Below the pieces are notes generated by a model, which saw only the letters and a list, made by a program, of their open reading frames with translations, made no database searches and was not told where the DNA came from. The position numbers and the translations under genes are program-made. 64,000 nucleotides of DNA from Chloroflexi bacterium AL-N1 (GTDB lineage: Bacteria > Chloroflexota > Chloroflexia > Chloroflexales > Roseiflexaceae). The stretch lies in NCBI GenBank assembly GCA_013122435.1, contig WYDT01000029.1, forward strand, positions 1 through 64,000. The letters are read 5' to 3'. Each line of letters opens with the position of its first letter. Positions within the stretch are counted from its first letter, which is position 1. Positions 54,619-63,378 of this stretch are shown here, piece after piece.

Positions 54619-57600
54619 ATGGCACAGACTGAAAACGACGAACAGATTAAGGGTGTTGCTATCTCTGATGTAGCTATTAAACAACCAGTGTTTATCACGA
54701 TGATGATGCTCATCGCAGTAGTGCTTGGTTTGATAGCTTATCAGGCTTTGCCTGTTGATCAGTTCCCCGATTTCTCAAGTCCCAACGTATCTATCACTAT
54801 TAGATATCCAGGAGCAGGCCCAGAAACTGTTGCTGAACAAGTGACAGAGCGTGTTGAGGAGGCTGTTAATACTGTTAGTGGTGTCACAGGTATTACCTCC
54901 ACTTCCACTGATGGGTTGGCACAAATCAATGTTGAATTAGACCAGAGTGTAGACGATAGCGATGCACTCCAACTGATTCGCGAAGAGGTTGAGACGGTCC
55001 TTCCCCAATTGCCCACCGATGCGGAAGATCCGATCTATCAACAATTCTCATCTGACTCTATTCCGGTATTACAACTCGTTGTTGCAGGGAATGATTCACT
55101 ATCGCTCCTCGAGTTACGTACGCTGGTTGATGAAGAATTTGCGCCCACTTTACAGCGCATTGACGGGGTTGGCTCAGTCGATGTGAGCGGCGGACAAGAA
55201 CGTCAGATTAACGTATTGCTCGATCTTGACCGCCTGCAAGTCTATCAACTTTCGCCATCACAGATCACAAATTCTATTCGTAGTGCGAACACCAACCTGG
55301 GCTTAGGCAATATTGATACGGGTGAACAGGATATCAGTCTGCGCGCACCCGGCCAGTTAAGTAGCATTGAAGATATTGCAAATATTGCTATTACCGGAAC
55401 CAGCTACCGTATTCGTGATATTGCCACAGTTGAAGACTCTGTTGCCGAAGAGGATGGATATGCACGTCTCAATGGAAATAATGCAGTAGCAATCAATATT
55501 GTGAAGCAGTCTGGTGCCAATAGCGTAGAAGTTGCCAATACCGCACGTGAGCAATTTGATGAGCTTATTACCGAATATCCCAATCTCTCTTATGTAATTA
55601 CCAACGATCAGTCAGTAGAGATTGAAGCATCAGTTGAGAGTTCGATTGAAGAGATGGTGATCGCCGTTATTTGTGCGTTCCTGGTGGTATGGCTATTCTT
55701 TCGTGATTTCCGCAACACCTTGGTAACGATGGCCGGTCTCCCTGTCATTTTGATCGCAACATTTGCCGGCTTGTGGATATTTAGTATCGGCGTAAACACT
55801 ATATCCTTGTTGGGGTTATCACTCGTGGTTGGATTGGTCATTGATGATGCCATCGTTGTACGTGAAAATATTTTTCGGTATCTCCAGCATGGTTATTCAC
55901 CGATGCAGGCAGCCAGTCGTGGCACTGCACAGGTAGCGCTCTCAGTTGTGGCCATGACCCTGACTATTATCGCCGTGTTTCTCCCTGTCACGTTTGCCTC
56001 TGGTATTACAGGTGTCATTTTTGCAACGTTTGGCTTGACTGTTGTCGCGGCGATGACGCTTTCAATTGTTGAAGCCTTTACATTGGCCCCAATGCTGTCG
56101 GCAAATTTGTTCAAAAAGAACCCCAAACAGGGTCAGCAGAAAGCAATCACGGGTGAGGAAAGTCATAAGCAAAGTGACGAGCCTGATGAGGCAGACGAAG
56201 ACGCTGGTCCATTGGGGCAGTGGTATGGACGGCTTCTACGCTGGAGTTTACGCCATCGCTTTGCCCAGATCGGTATTGTGGTCATTATTCTACTCATAAG
56301 CGTATTTGTGGCAACTGGTTTACAAGTGGCTTTTTTGCCCCCTCAGGATAGTGATACGTTCACTGTCGGATTTGAGACTCCACCTGGTACATCTTTGGTA
56401 CAGACCGATATGTTAGCCCAGCGTGCTGAAGAAGTGTTCCTGTCCAACCCTGCTATCGCATCGGTTCAATCAGATGTTGGCGGCACTGGTAGTCCTGAGC
56501 AGGCTGAGTTTACGATTCGTATCAATGAGGGCGAAGATGCTGATATCGTTCGTGCGGTTCTGCGTCAAGAACTCGATTTTCTCCCCAATATTATCTTTAG
56601 TGCCCAGAGTTTTCAGGGTGGAGGAACTGGCGTCACAGGTCGTAATGTCCAGGCTACTATACAGACTAATGGTTCTTTGGCAGATTTGGTACCGGTTGCA
56701 GAGCAAATCGAACAGACTGCACAGGGGATCAATGGCTTGGTTGACATTGGCTCAACATATCAACCAGGCCGTTCTGAAGTGCAATTCTTCATTGATCCAG
56801 TAAAAGCTGGTGATTTAGGCATCACCAACAATGACATTGCCAGTGCAGTACGTGTGTTATTCAACGGTGATACTGCCACCTCCCTACGCCAGGGTGGGCA
56901 AGATATCGATGTAGTAGTGGAGCTACCACCTGATCAACGTGCTGAAACGAACGACATTAATGCTATCAATATTGCGACGCCAACTGGAAATGTCCCCCTG
57001 AGTTCAGTCGCTCAAGTCGAAGTTGCTTCTGCCCCTACCAATATTCGTCGCTCAAATCTTCAAAACGAGATCATCGTTGGAGCGAACGCCGCTGAGGGCC
57101 TGAACTCGACTGAACTCCAGGCTCAACTCTCAGCCGCAGTGGCACAACTTGATTTGCCTAATGGTGTGTTTGTCAGTTACGGTGGTGAGCAACAAGATCT
57201 GTTAGAAGGTTTTGAAACGCTCTTCATCGCGATGGCTTTCTCGGTGCTCTGTGTGTACATTGTTTTAGCATCACAGTTTGGTTCTTTCCTTCAACCACTG
57301 GTCATCATGTTGGCCATGCCATTTAGCTTCCTGGGTGCATTTGTCGCTTTAAGCATCAGTGGATTACCTTTAGATATTACCGGATTGATTGGGCTTATTC
57401 TGCTGATGGGTCTAGTGGTGAAGAACTCCATCCTCCTGATTGATTTCACCAACAAGCTACGTGCTTCGGGGCTGGACAAACATACCGCATTGGAACGTGC
57501 CGGTGCTATTCGGCTACGTCCTATTCTGATGACAGCGTTATCAGTAATTGGTGCTGCTATCCCAGTTGCTTTCGGGATACATTTCTTCTCATCTGGTGAG

Positions 57601-57927
57601 GGTAGTGAGTTTCGTCGTGGGCTGGGTGTTGTGGTGATGGGAGGTATGATTTCCTCAACCCTGCTGACTCTGCTGGTGGTCCCCGCTGCCTATAGTCTCC
57701 TCGACTCGAGCATTCAGGGGGTCCGCAAACTATTCAAACGTGAACCTCAACCAGAATTTGCAGTGGCGACGACAGCAGCAGTTTCGGAAGGTATTGCACA
57801 CCATACAGCTAACGATTTACCTGTGAACAATCAAATGAATACAGCAATCGCAAATGAAACCAACGTGCATGATGCAGATGGTGTATCGAACATATCACGC
57901 CCTGCGTCATCAGAGCCCCAGAACTAA
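54619..57927 (+). CDS. RND-family efflux pump permease
   Basis: This 1102-residue RND (AcrB/MexB-like) transporter drives proton-coupled export. It has about 12 helices in two halves with large external loops: IKQPVFITMMMLIAVVLG, ALPVDQFPDFSSPNVSI near the start, helix 4 region LLGLSLVVGLVIDDAIVV (carrying the proton-relay Asp-Asp), and second-half QFGSFLQPLVIMLAMPFSFL and GLVVKNSILLIDF. The C-terminal 65 residues are polar and variable. A Lys/Glu-rich insert (about 505-535) links the halves. AGAAGGG precedes the start. It is followed at 45 nt by its adaptor. Confidence 0.95.
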   Translation: MAQTENDEQIKGVAISDVAIKQPVFITMMMLIAVVLGLIAYQALPVDQFPDFSSPNVSITIRYPGAGPETVAEQVTERVEEAVNTVSGVTGITSTSTDGLAQINVELDQSVDDSDALQLIREEVETVLPQLPTDAEDPIYQQFSSDSIPVLQLVVAGNDSLSLLELRTLVDEEFAPTLQRIDGVGSVDVSGGQERQINVLLDLDRLQVYQLSPSQITNSIRSANTNLGLGNIDTGEQDISLRAPGQLSSIEDIANIAITGTSYRIRDIATVEDSVAEEDGYARLNGNNAVAINIVKQSGANSVEVANTAREQFDELITEYPNLSYVITNDQSVEIEASVESSIEEMVIAVICAFLVVWLFFRDFRNTLVTMAGLPVILIATFAGLWIFSIGVNTISLLGLSLVVGLVIDDAIVVRENIFRYLQHGYSPMQAASRGTAQVALSVVAMTLTIIAVFLPVTFASGITGVIFATFGLTVVAAMTLSIVEAFTLAPMLSANLFKKNPKQGQQKAITGEESHKQSDEPDEADEDAGPLGQWYGRLLRWSLRHRFAQIGIVVIILLISVFVATGLQVAFLPPQDSDTFTVGFETPPGTSLVQTDMLAQRAEEVFLSNPAIASVQSDVGGTGSPEQAEFTIRINEGEDADIVRAVLRQELDFLPNIIFSAQSFQGGGTGVTGRNVQATIQTNGSLADLVPVAEQIEQTAQGINGLVDIGSTYQPGRSEVQFFIDPVKAGDLGITNNDIASAVRVLFNGDTATSLRQGGQDIDVVVELPPDQRAETNDINAINIATPTGNVPLSSVAQVEVASAPTNIRRSNLQNEIIVGANAAEGLNSTELQAQLSAAVAQLDLPNGVFVSYGGEQQDLLEGFETLFIAMAFSVLCVYIVLASQFGSFLQPLVIMLAMPFSFLGAFVALSISGLPLDITGLIGLILLMGLVVKNSILLIDFTNKLRASGLDKHTALERAGAIRLRPILMTALSVIGAAIPVAFGIHFFSSGEGSEFRRGLGVVVMGGMISSTLLTLLVVPAAYSLLDSSIQGVRKLFKREPQPEFAVATTAAVSEGIAHHTANDLPVNNQMNTAIANETNVHDADGVSNISRPASSEPQN

Positions 57928-57972
57928 ATACCTACAACTACAATTTAGCAAAAACTATAGGGAGATAGACGT

Positions 57973-59436
57973 ATGAGCTACAGAGCAATAACATTTGGAA
58001 TCATCACGGTGATCATCCTGTTGGGCCTGGCTGCATGCAGCCAGGGTCCGGCGGGCAGTGAGGCAAACCAGGAAATGGCAGCAGCAACGCCCACAGTTCC
58101 TCCGCCAACAGAAGAACCCGGGGAGCAAGAGAATATGAGTATCGCCGGGCTTTCAAGTGGTATCAGTGCCAACGGCGAGGTAAAAGCTGCACGAGAAGCT
58201 GATCTGGTTTTTAGCGTTACCGGTACGGTTGGAGAGGTTTTCGTTGAGGAAGGAGAAGAAATTGAACAAGGACAACTGCTGATGGAGCTTGACAAACGGT
58301 CTTTCGACCAACAAGTTCGCCAGGCCGAAGCAGCTCTCGCTAGTGCACGTTCTCAGCAGGCTGGATTGTATGAAGATCCACGCGCAGCTGATATTAATGC
58401 GGCGAATGAGCAGATTCGCAGCGCCGAGACTGCCCTGGCAGAACTGCAAAATGGTCCCAAAACAACGGATGTGCAAACTGCTCAGGCATCGCTTGAACAG
58501 GCCCGCATTAATCTCGAGTCGACTCGCAATCAATTATCGCTGAACAAAACCCAGGCTGAGGCACAGGTAGATACCGTAACCGAGTCGTTAGTACAGGCCC
58601 AGGCGGCATACGCACAGGCCAAGAGCAATTGGGAGTTTGTACAGGATACTGGTCAGAATCCGCAACAACCTGTCCTTGGTGTCGACCAACAAGGGGAGGA
58701 AATTGAGAACGATGTGGTTGACTCACAGCGTGAGTCATACTATGCCCAGTTCGTCCAGGCCGAGGCTGCATTACGTCAGTCTGAACAAGGTGTTCAGAGT
58801 GCCGTAGTTGCCGCAGAAGAAGCCCGCAAAGCCGAGCTTGTTGGTATTCAAACGGCTGAGCAACAGGTGGTGCAGGCCGCGGCCAGTTTGGAAGATCTTC
58901 TGAATGGCGCCGACCCCGACCAGATAGCAAGCGCCGAGGCACAAGTGGCGAGCGCCCGATCTCAACTTGATCAACTGACTCGACCACCCACAAACTCATC
59001 GGCAGCACAGGCTGTCGCATCGGTTGAACAAGCTGAGTCATCGCTTGAGTCGGCTCTCCTGAACCGTGAGAATGCAGAGCTGCGAGCACCGTTCGATGGT
59101 GTGGTGGCAGCCATCAATGTCGATCCTGGTGAGCTGAGTTCGGCAGGTACACCCTCGGCGATTACTATCGTCGATCTGAGTAGCCTGCATGTAGAAGTTC
59201 AGATCAGCGATGTTGACATTGCAGAGGTCCAGCTCGGTCAAGAGGCACGTGTGTTTGCCGAAGGTATCTCGGATCAGGTATTTACTGGCGAGGTGACCTA
59301 TATTGCACCAACAGCGATAGCGAATGGGAATATTCGTACCTATCTGGTACGGGTTACTTTAGATGAAGATGATCGAGATGGACTTCGCCCTGGGATGAGC
59401 GCACGAGTTGAACTTGGAGAAGTACCAGAAGTATAA
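57973..59436 (+). CDS. RND/HlyD-type adaptor lipoprotein
   Basis: This 487-residue membrane-fusion protein has lipobox LGLAAC (Cys22), so it is lipid-anchored. A first half-barrel/lipoyl segment (about 55-105, VKAAREADLVFSVTGTVGEV) comes first. A very long alanine/glutamine-rich coiled-coil hairpin (about 110-365, many QAEAALASARSQ-like repeats) follows, then lipoyl half 2 (ELRAPFDGVVAAINVDPGEL, about 373-392) and a beta-barrel (VEVQISDVDIAEVQLGQEAR). The coiled coil is about twice the usual length. It works with the RND permease. No outer-membrane factor gene is in the window. Confidence 0.93.
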   Translation: MSYRAITFGIITVIILLGLAACSQGPAGSEANQEMAAATPTVPPPTEEPGEQENMSIAGLSSGISANGEVKAAREADLVFSVTGTVGEVFVEEGEEIEQGQLLMELDKRSFDQQVRQAEAALASARSQQAGLYEDPRAADINAANEQIRSAETALAELQNGPKTTDVQTAQASLEQARINLESTRNQLSLNKTQAEAQVDTVTESLVQAQAAYAQAKSNWEFVQDTGQNPQQPVLGVDQQGEEIENDVVDSQRESYYAQFVQAEAALRQSEQGVQSAVVAAEEARKAELVGIQTAEQQVVQAAASLEDLLNGADPDQIASAEAQVASARSQLDQLTRPPTNSSAAQAVASVEQAESSLESALLNRENAELRAPFDGVVAAINVDPGELSSAGTPSAITIVDLSSLHVEVQISDVDIAEVQLGQEARVFAEGISDQVFTGEVTYIAPTAIANGNIRTYLVRVTLDEDDRDGLRPGMSARVELGEVPEV

Positions 59437-59450
59437 ATGAATAAGGGTGT

Positions 59451-59479
59451 TTGTGACAATGTACCTTGTATGTTATAGT
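59451..59479 (+). promoter_or_regulatory. Putative promoter of the ECF-like sigma gene
   Basis: TTGTGA, exactly 17 nt, TATAGT. The -10 is 157 nt before ATG 59637. The -35 is a partial match only. Confidence 0.4.
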
Positions 59480-59636
59480 GATTCGTGTGTTGTGTCTACG
59501 CCGCGTCAATGATGCCACGCGTACGTAACAACTTTAACAAAGTACTGAAGCATATGATTTTTGCCGACTATGTTTGGAGCAAATCCAAGTTTTCTTGTTG
59601 AAATACACAAACGCCCATTACCAGAAATATATAATT

Positions 59637-60137
59637 ATGGATACACACATTTCGGTTCTGACAACACTGTATACCGCACATCGCCATGAGCTGCTGGCGT
59701 ACTTAACAACCTTGTTACGCAATCAGGATGATGCGGAAGATATTTGCCATGAGGCATTTCTCAAAGCTATACGCCATGGAACACCGCGTAATGCCCTTAC
59801 TAATCCATTAGCGTGGCTGTATCAAATCGCTCGCAATACCGCCCTTGATGAACTCCGCCGCCGTCGTCGCGTGTATATTGATCAACTCCCCGATGCTGAT
59901 CTGTTAGTTGACCAGAGTACCAATGTGGATATGCGATTGAGCACACGTGATCAAGTGCGGAAGGCCCTGGCAGGTGTTCCATCGTTGTATCGAGAAGCGC
60001 TCTTACTGTATGTATGGTACGGGTATAATGTCAAGGATATCGCAGCTTTGTGTGGTTGTTCGACCACCGCCGTCAAAGCACGTTTGTTTCGTGCACGGGC
60101 CTACTTTCGTACTGCGTACGATGCAGAGATGTGCTGA
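59637..60137 (+). CDS. ECF-like sigma factor
   Basis: This 166-residue protein has sigma region 2 (about 10-80: HELLAYLTTLLRNQDDAEDI, then NPLAWLYQIARNTALDELRR) and region 4 (about 105-160: LAGVPSLYREALLLYVWYGY, DIAALCGCSTTAVKARLFRA). The LLYVWYGYNVKDIAALCGCS helix-turn-helix is standard for ECF factors that pair with zinc-containing or membrane anti-sigma proteins, but no anti-sigma gene follows. An in-frame ATG at 59574 would add 21 unconserved residues. It may be part of the RND/efflux response or independent. Confidence 0.92.
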   Translation: MDTHISVLTTLYTAHRHELLAYLTTLLRNQDDAEDICHEAFLKAIRHGTPRNALTNPLAWLYQIARNTALDELRRRRRVYIDQLPDADLLVDQSTNVDMRLSTRDQVRKALAGVPSLYREALLLYVWYGYNVKDIAALCGCSTTAVKARLFRARAYFRTAYDAEMC

Positions 60138-60194
60138 ATGAACTAGCCTGATGCATAATACAAGACTTTTTGAGACCTGACAGTTGTAGTAAAC

Positions 60195-60512
60195 ATGTTA
60201 GGTCTCTATAAACATACAGTCCTGGTAGGTATTGCCACGATTCTTGTCGATGCAGACCCACAACAAGCCCACGCTATATTAGCTATTGTTGAGAACCGTC
60301 CCGTGGTGATGTCAGAAAACCAGCAACATATCATTGAGGTACAGAAACTGCTTATGTCGCGATACGAAAATACAGGTACCAGAACAACCTCCGAACCTAC
60401 GGATATGCTCTCACTACAAACCGTTGTTACAACACTTCTCAAAAACCATAACGACAGGTCTTACAGAAACATCGCTTCCTTACCCCAAATCACCTTTTGC
60501 CAATCGTTCTGA
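60195..60512 (+). CDS. Hypothetical 105-residue protein, doubtful
   Basis: An open frame of 105 codons follows the sigma factor gene by 57 nt. Its first half (HTVLVGIATILVDADPQQAH, IIEVQKLL) is plausible as protein, with a short hydrophobic segment. No strong ribosome-binding site is seen, and its last 50 bases overlap the 3' end of the convergent glycosyltransferase gene. I recognise no family. It could be a small product of the sigma operon or chance. Confidence 0.25.
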   Translation: MLGLYKHTVLVGIATILVDADPQQAHAILAIVENRPVVMSENQQHIIEVQKLLMSRYENTGTRTTSEPTDMLSLQTVVTTLLKNHNDRSYRNIASLPQITFCQSF

Positions 60513-61681
60513 ACACGGTCGTATAAACGCGATGTTAAGGTTGCGATACGAGGCCAGTTGTAGACATCGCACACCTCACGGAACGCATTACACACGCGTG
60601 CATGAGACCATTTGGGATTCTGAAGTGTGTGTAAAATCCCCCATGCAAGTGAGTCTGCATTGTTGGGATACACGATAATCCCTGTTTCGTGGAGTCGTAC
60701 AACCTCAGCAAGTCCCCCCGTGTTCGTGACAATAACGGGACACTTGGTAGACATCGCTTCAAGGGCTGTGATCCCAAAAGGTTCGTAGATCGAGGGAAAC
60801 ACCGCTGCATCAGCCACCGCGTACAGTCGATCCCGATCAGCATCAGAGATATAGCCAGTAAAAATAACGTCGTTATCAATACCCAGCGATTGTGCACGAG
60901 CCTTGAGATTGTCGAGGTAGTTACCGGTTCCAGCGATCAAGAGCCGTACATGCGGAAAGACCTGGCGCACACGTGTCCATGACTCAAGCAAGACATGGAC
61001 ACCCTTCTCATAGACCATGCGCCCGACGTGGAACACCAATGGATGATCATCAACGGCGAAATGCTGTCGGAACGCCTGCCGCGTGTGTTCAGAGGAGAAA
61101 GGGTCAGGGTAGATATTTACTGCATTCGGAATGATATCGATCTTATCATGGGGGGTACCAAAATAGTCATGCACCTGATCGGCCATAAAATACGAGCATG
61201 TAATGACCCGCCACGCCTCATAGGTCAGTCGCCACTCAAGATTATTGATATGCCCGACATGTCCATTGCCGATATATCCCTGTTGCCGTCCCCGTTCGGT
61301 GGCGTGGATGGTCGCAATCAAGGGTAAATGCCACATGTGTTTTAACAGAATACCTGCCTCAGCAGTTAACCAGTCATGCACATGAATGACATCAAAACGA
61401 CCGTGATCTACCCTGATTTCATAAGCAACCTGTTCAAGTAAGGTATTGGCTTGTTGCACAAATGAAGAAAAATTCGCAGCTTCCATGTGCGGTGGTTCAA
61501 CACGGTGCACATGGACACCAGAGGGGAGTTGCTCATATGCCTCACCACCACGCAGCAAAGGAGTTAGGACATGGACTTCAACCTGTTGGGCTGCGAGTGC
61601 TGGTGCAAGTTCCATAACATGACGGCCCATACCTCCAATAATATGCGGTGGATACTCCCAGGATAACATCAAGACGCGCAT
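60461..61681 (-). CDS. Glycosyltransferase family 4, glycogen-synthase-like
   Basis: This 406-residue GT-B enzyme has an N-terminal domain starting MRVLMLSWEYPPHIIGGMG (the GG-MG glucosyl-donor loop), HVHDWLTA (about 115-122) and a C-terminal domain with FHVGRMVYEKGVHVLLESW (about 218-236) and the E-x7-E motif PSIYEPFGITALEAMS (about 299-314). It resembles the GT4 enzymes annotated as glycogen synthase or maltose-1-phosphate-forming synthase (GlgM type), which use ADP- or UDP-glucose. The start is fixed by GGAGG 5 nt upstream of ATG 61681. No glgC or glgB is nearby. Confidence 0.92.
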   Translation of the reverse strand: MRVLMLSWEYPPHIIGGMGRHVMELAPALAAQQVEVHVLTPLLRGGEAYEQLPSGVHVHRVEPPHMEAANFSSFVQQANTLLEQVAYEIRVDHGRFDVIHVHDWLTAEAGILLKHMWHLPLIATIHATERGRQQGYIGNGHVGHINNLEWRLTYEAWRVITCSYFMADQVHDYFGTPHDKIDIIPNAVNIYPDPFSSEHTRQAFRQHFAVDDHPLVFHVGRMVYEKGVHVLLESWTRVRQVFPHVRLLIAGTGNYLDNLKARAQSLGIDNDVIFTGYISDADRDRLYAVADAAVFPSIYEPFGITALEAMSTKCPVIVTNTGGLAEVVRLHETGIIVYPNNADSLAWGILHTLQNPKWSHARVCNAFREVCDVYNWPRIATLTSRLYDRVQNDWQKVIWGKEAMFL

Positions 61682-62031
61682 CGTTCCTCCGTTGTTGCGA
61701 GCTGAGACGATCATTCCGATTATAACATGTTGATAATAATTTAATTACTGATAATTTTGTGATATTAGTTACCAGTATTGCGAACATACATAAATATACG
61801 AGTTAACATAATAAAAGAAGCATAGTCTATTCTACACGATGATTTCATCATTATGGGATGAAAATGAACACTGTGCTGTCTTTGGTGACTTTATTCGCGA
61901 CAAATATACTACGAATGTTAGTATTACGAGTGAAACTAGACATAGCATTTGTTCTCTGCCATAATGCCAGAGATATCTCCAGACACATTATAGTAAAATT
62001 ATAGATGTGAATAGCGGCAGGAGTTACCTAG
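61682..62031. other. A+T-rich divergent intergenic region
   Basis: This 350-bp stretch separates the minus-strand glycosyltransferase from the plus-strand sugar transporter and must hold both promoters. It is A+T-rich (for instance TAATAATTTAATTACTGATA near 61733). I see no gene. GGCAGGAG stands 10 nt before ATG 62032. Confidence 0.5.
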
Positions 62032-63366
62032 ATGCGCCTCAAGTATCCTCGTCTTTTGCTCTTAAGTCTGGCTTTTTTAGGAATACAGGTGTTATTTGCG
62101 ATCTACAATGCCTATGTGCCTGTATTTCTCCAATCTGGCCGTCCAGACTTTATTGAAGATAGTCCGGTCCTGGGTGGTTTTGCCTTAGGAACGACTGTTA
62201 CGGGCTTTATTATGACGTTGGACAATCTGGCAGCGATTTTTATCCTGCCCTATATTGGTGCGCTCTCTGATGCAACAGTCAGTCGGTTAGGAAAGCGCAA
62301 ACCCTACATCCTTATTGGTGCACCCATCGCAGCACTAGGATTCGCAAGCATCCCCTTCATGTTGGGTATGCCATTGTTCGCGTTTATGCTGGTCGTTATC
62401 ATAACCGTCTTAGCTATTGATGTGATACGCACACCAGTTATCTCATTAATGCCCGATATTACTCCTTCACCATTACGTTCACAGGCCAATGGCATTATCA
62501 ACCTCATGGGCGGAGTGGGTGCAGTTCTGGCCTTCCTTATTGGTGGGGTATTGTATCGTCAGTCTACTATCTCACCATTTATATTCGGTGCCATCATGCT
62601 GCTTATAGGATGTATGCTGGTAGTGACGTTCTTACCGCTTCCACCTGAGCAGCGGCATACCACTAAAGCAACCGACAATCTATGGCAGCAGGTCCGTCGT
62701 GCTACCCAGAGTAAGGAAAGCAATATTCTGCACGATCTCCAGGCTGTACGGCGTGACCGCGAATATTCCATCCTCTTTTTGCTTGGTGCCACGTTCTGTT
62801 GGTTTCTGGCCTACAGTGCGCTAACGGTATTCTTTACCTCATTTGCCATTGTATCGCTGGGCGTACCACGTGGCGATGAAGCCCAATTGCTAACCTTTTT
62901 TGCCTTATCGATTGTAGTGGCCGCCTTCCCTGGTGGTATTCTGGGCACCAGGATTGGGCGTAAGCGTGTAATCTGGATTGGCCTCAGCCTGTTTGCGTTA
63001 GCGCTCCTCTGTATTGGCGTATCCTCGAACTTGAATATCATCCGCTTGCTGCTTGTCTTTGGTGGCGTAGGATGGGCCTTTGTGGTCGTCAATTCCTTTC
63101 CGATGGTGCTCGACTGTGCGCCTGCTGAACGAGCCGAACGACTGGGTGTGTACACAGGGTTGTATTATCTTGCATCACAATCGGCTGAAATTATTGGCCC
63201 GGTGCTTGTAGGAGGGTTTCTCGATCTCACAGGGCGTAACTACCGTTTTATTTTTGTGTATGCCTTCGTCGTGTTATTGGCTGCCCTGATCCTGATGACA
63301 CGGGTGCAACGGGGCGAGAGTCCTGTGTTGCCTCTCTCTAACACACAGAAGGGTGTAGAAACATAG
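62032..63366 (+). CDS. GPH/SLC45-type MFS sugar transporter
   Basis: This 444-residue transporter has about 12 helices. The loop between helices 2 and 3, GALSDATVSRLGKRKPYILI (about 79-98), is the signature of glycoside-pentoside-hexuronide and SLC45-like proton or cation symporters. Helix 1 carries AIYNAYVPVFLQ. The mid-loop is basic (about 205-240). It lies 12 nt upstream of a GH31 glycosidase gene, so it probably imports the glycoside or the released sugar for that enzyme. Confidence 0.88.
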   Translation: MRLKYPRLLLLSLAFLGIQVLFAIYNAYVPVFLQSGRPDFIEDSPVLGGFALGTTVTGFIMTLDNLAAIFILPYIGALSDATVSRLGKRKPYILIGAPIAALGFASIPFMLGMPLFAFMLVVIITVLAIDVIRTPVISLMPDITPSPLRSQANGIINLMGGVGAVLAFLIGGVLYRQSTISPFIFGAIMLLIGCMLVVTFLPLPPEQRHTTKATDNLWQQVRRATQSKESNILHDLQAVRRDREYSILFLLGATFCWFLAYSALTVFFTSFAIVSLGVPRGDEAQLLTFFALSIVVAAFPGGILGTRIGRKRVIWIGLSLFALALLCIGVSSNLNIIRLLLVFGGVGWAFVVVNSFPMVLDCAPAERAERLGVYTGLYYLASQSAEIIGPVLVGGFLDLTGRNYRFIFVYAFVVLLAALILMTRVQRGESPVLPLSNTQKGVET

Positions 63367-63378
63367 GAGAATGCCGCT

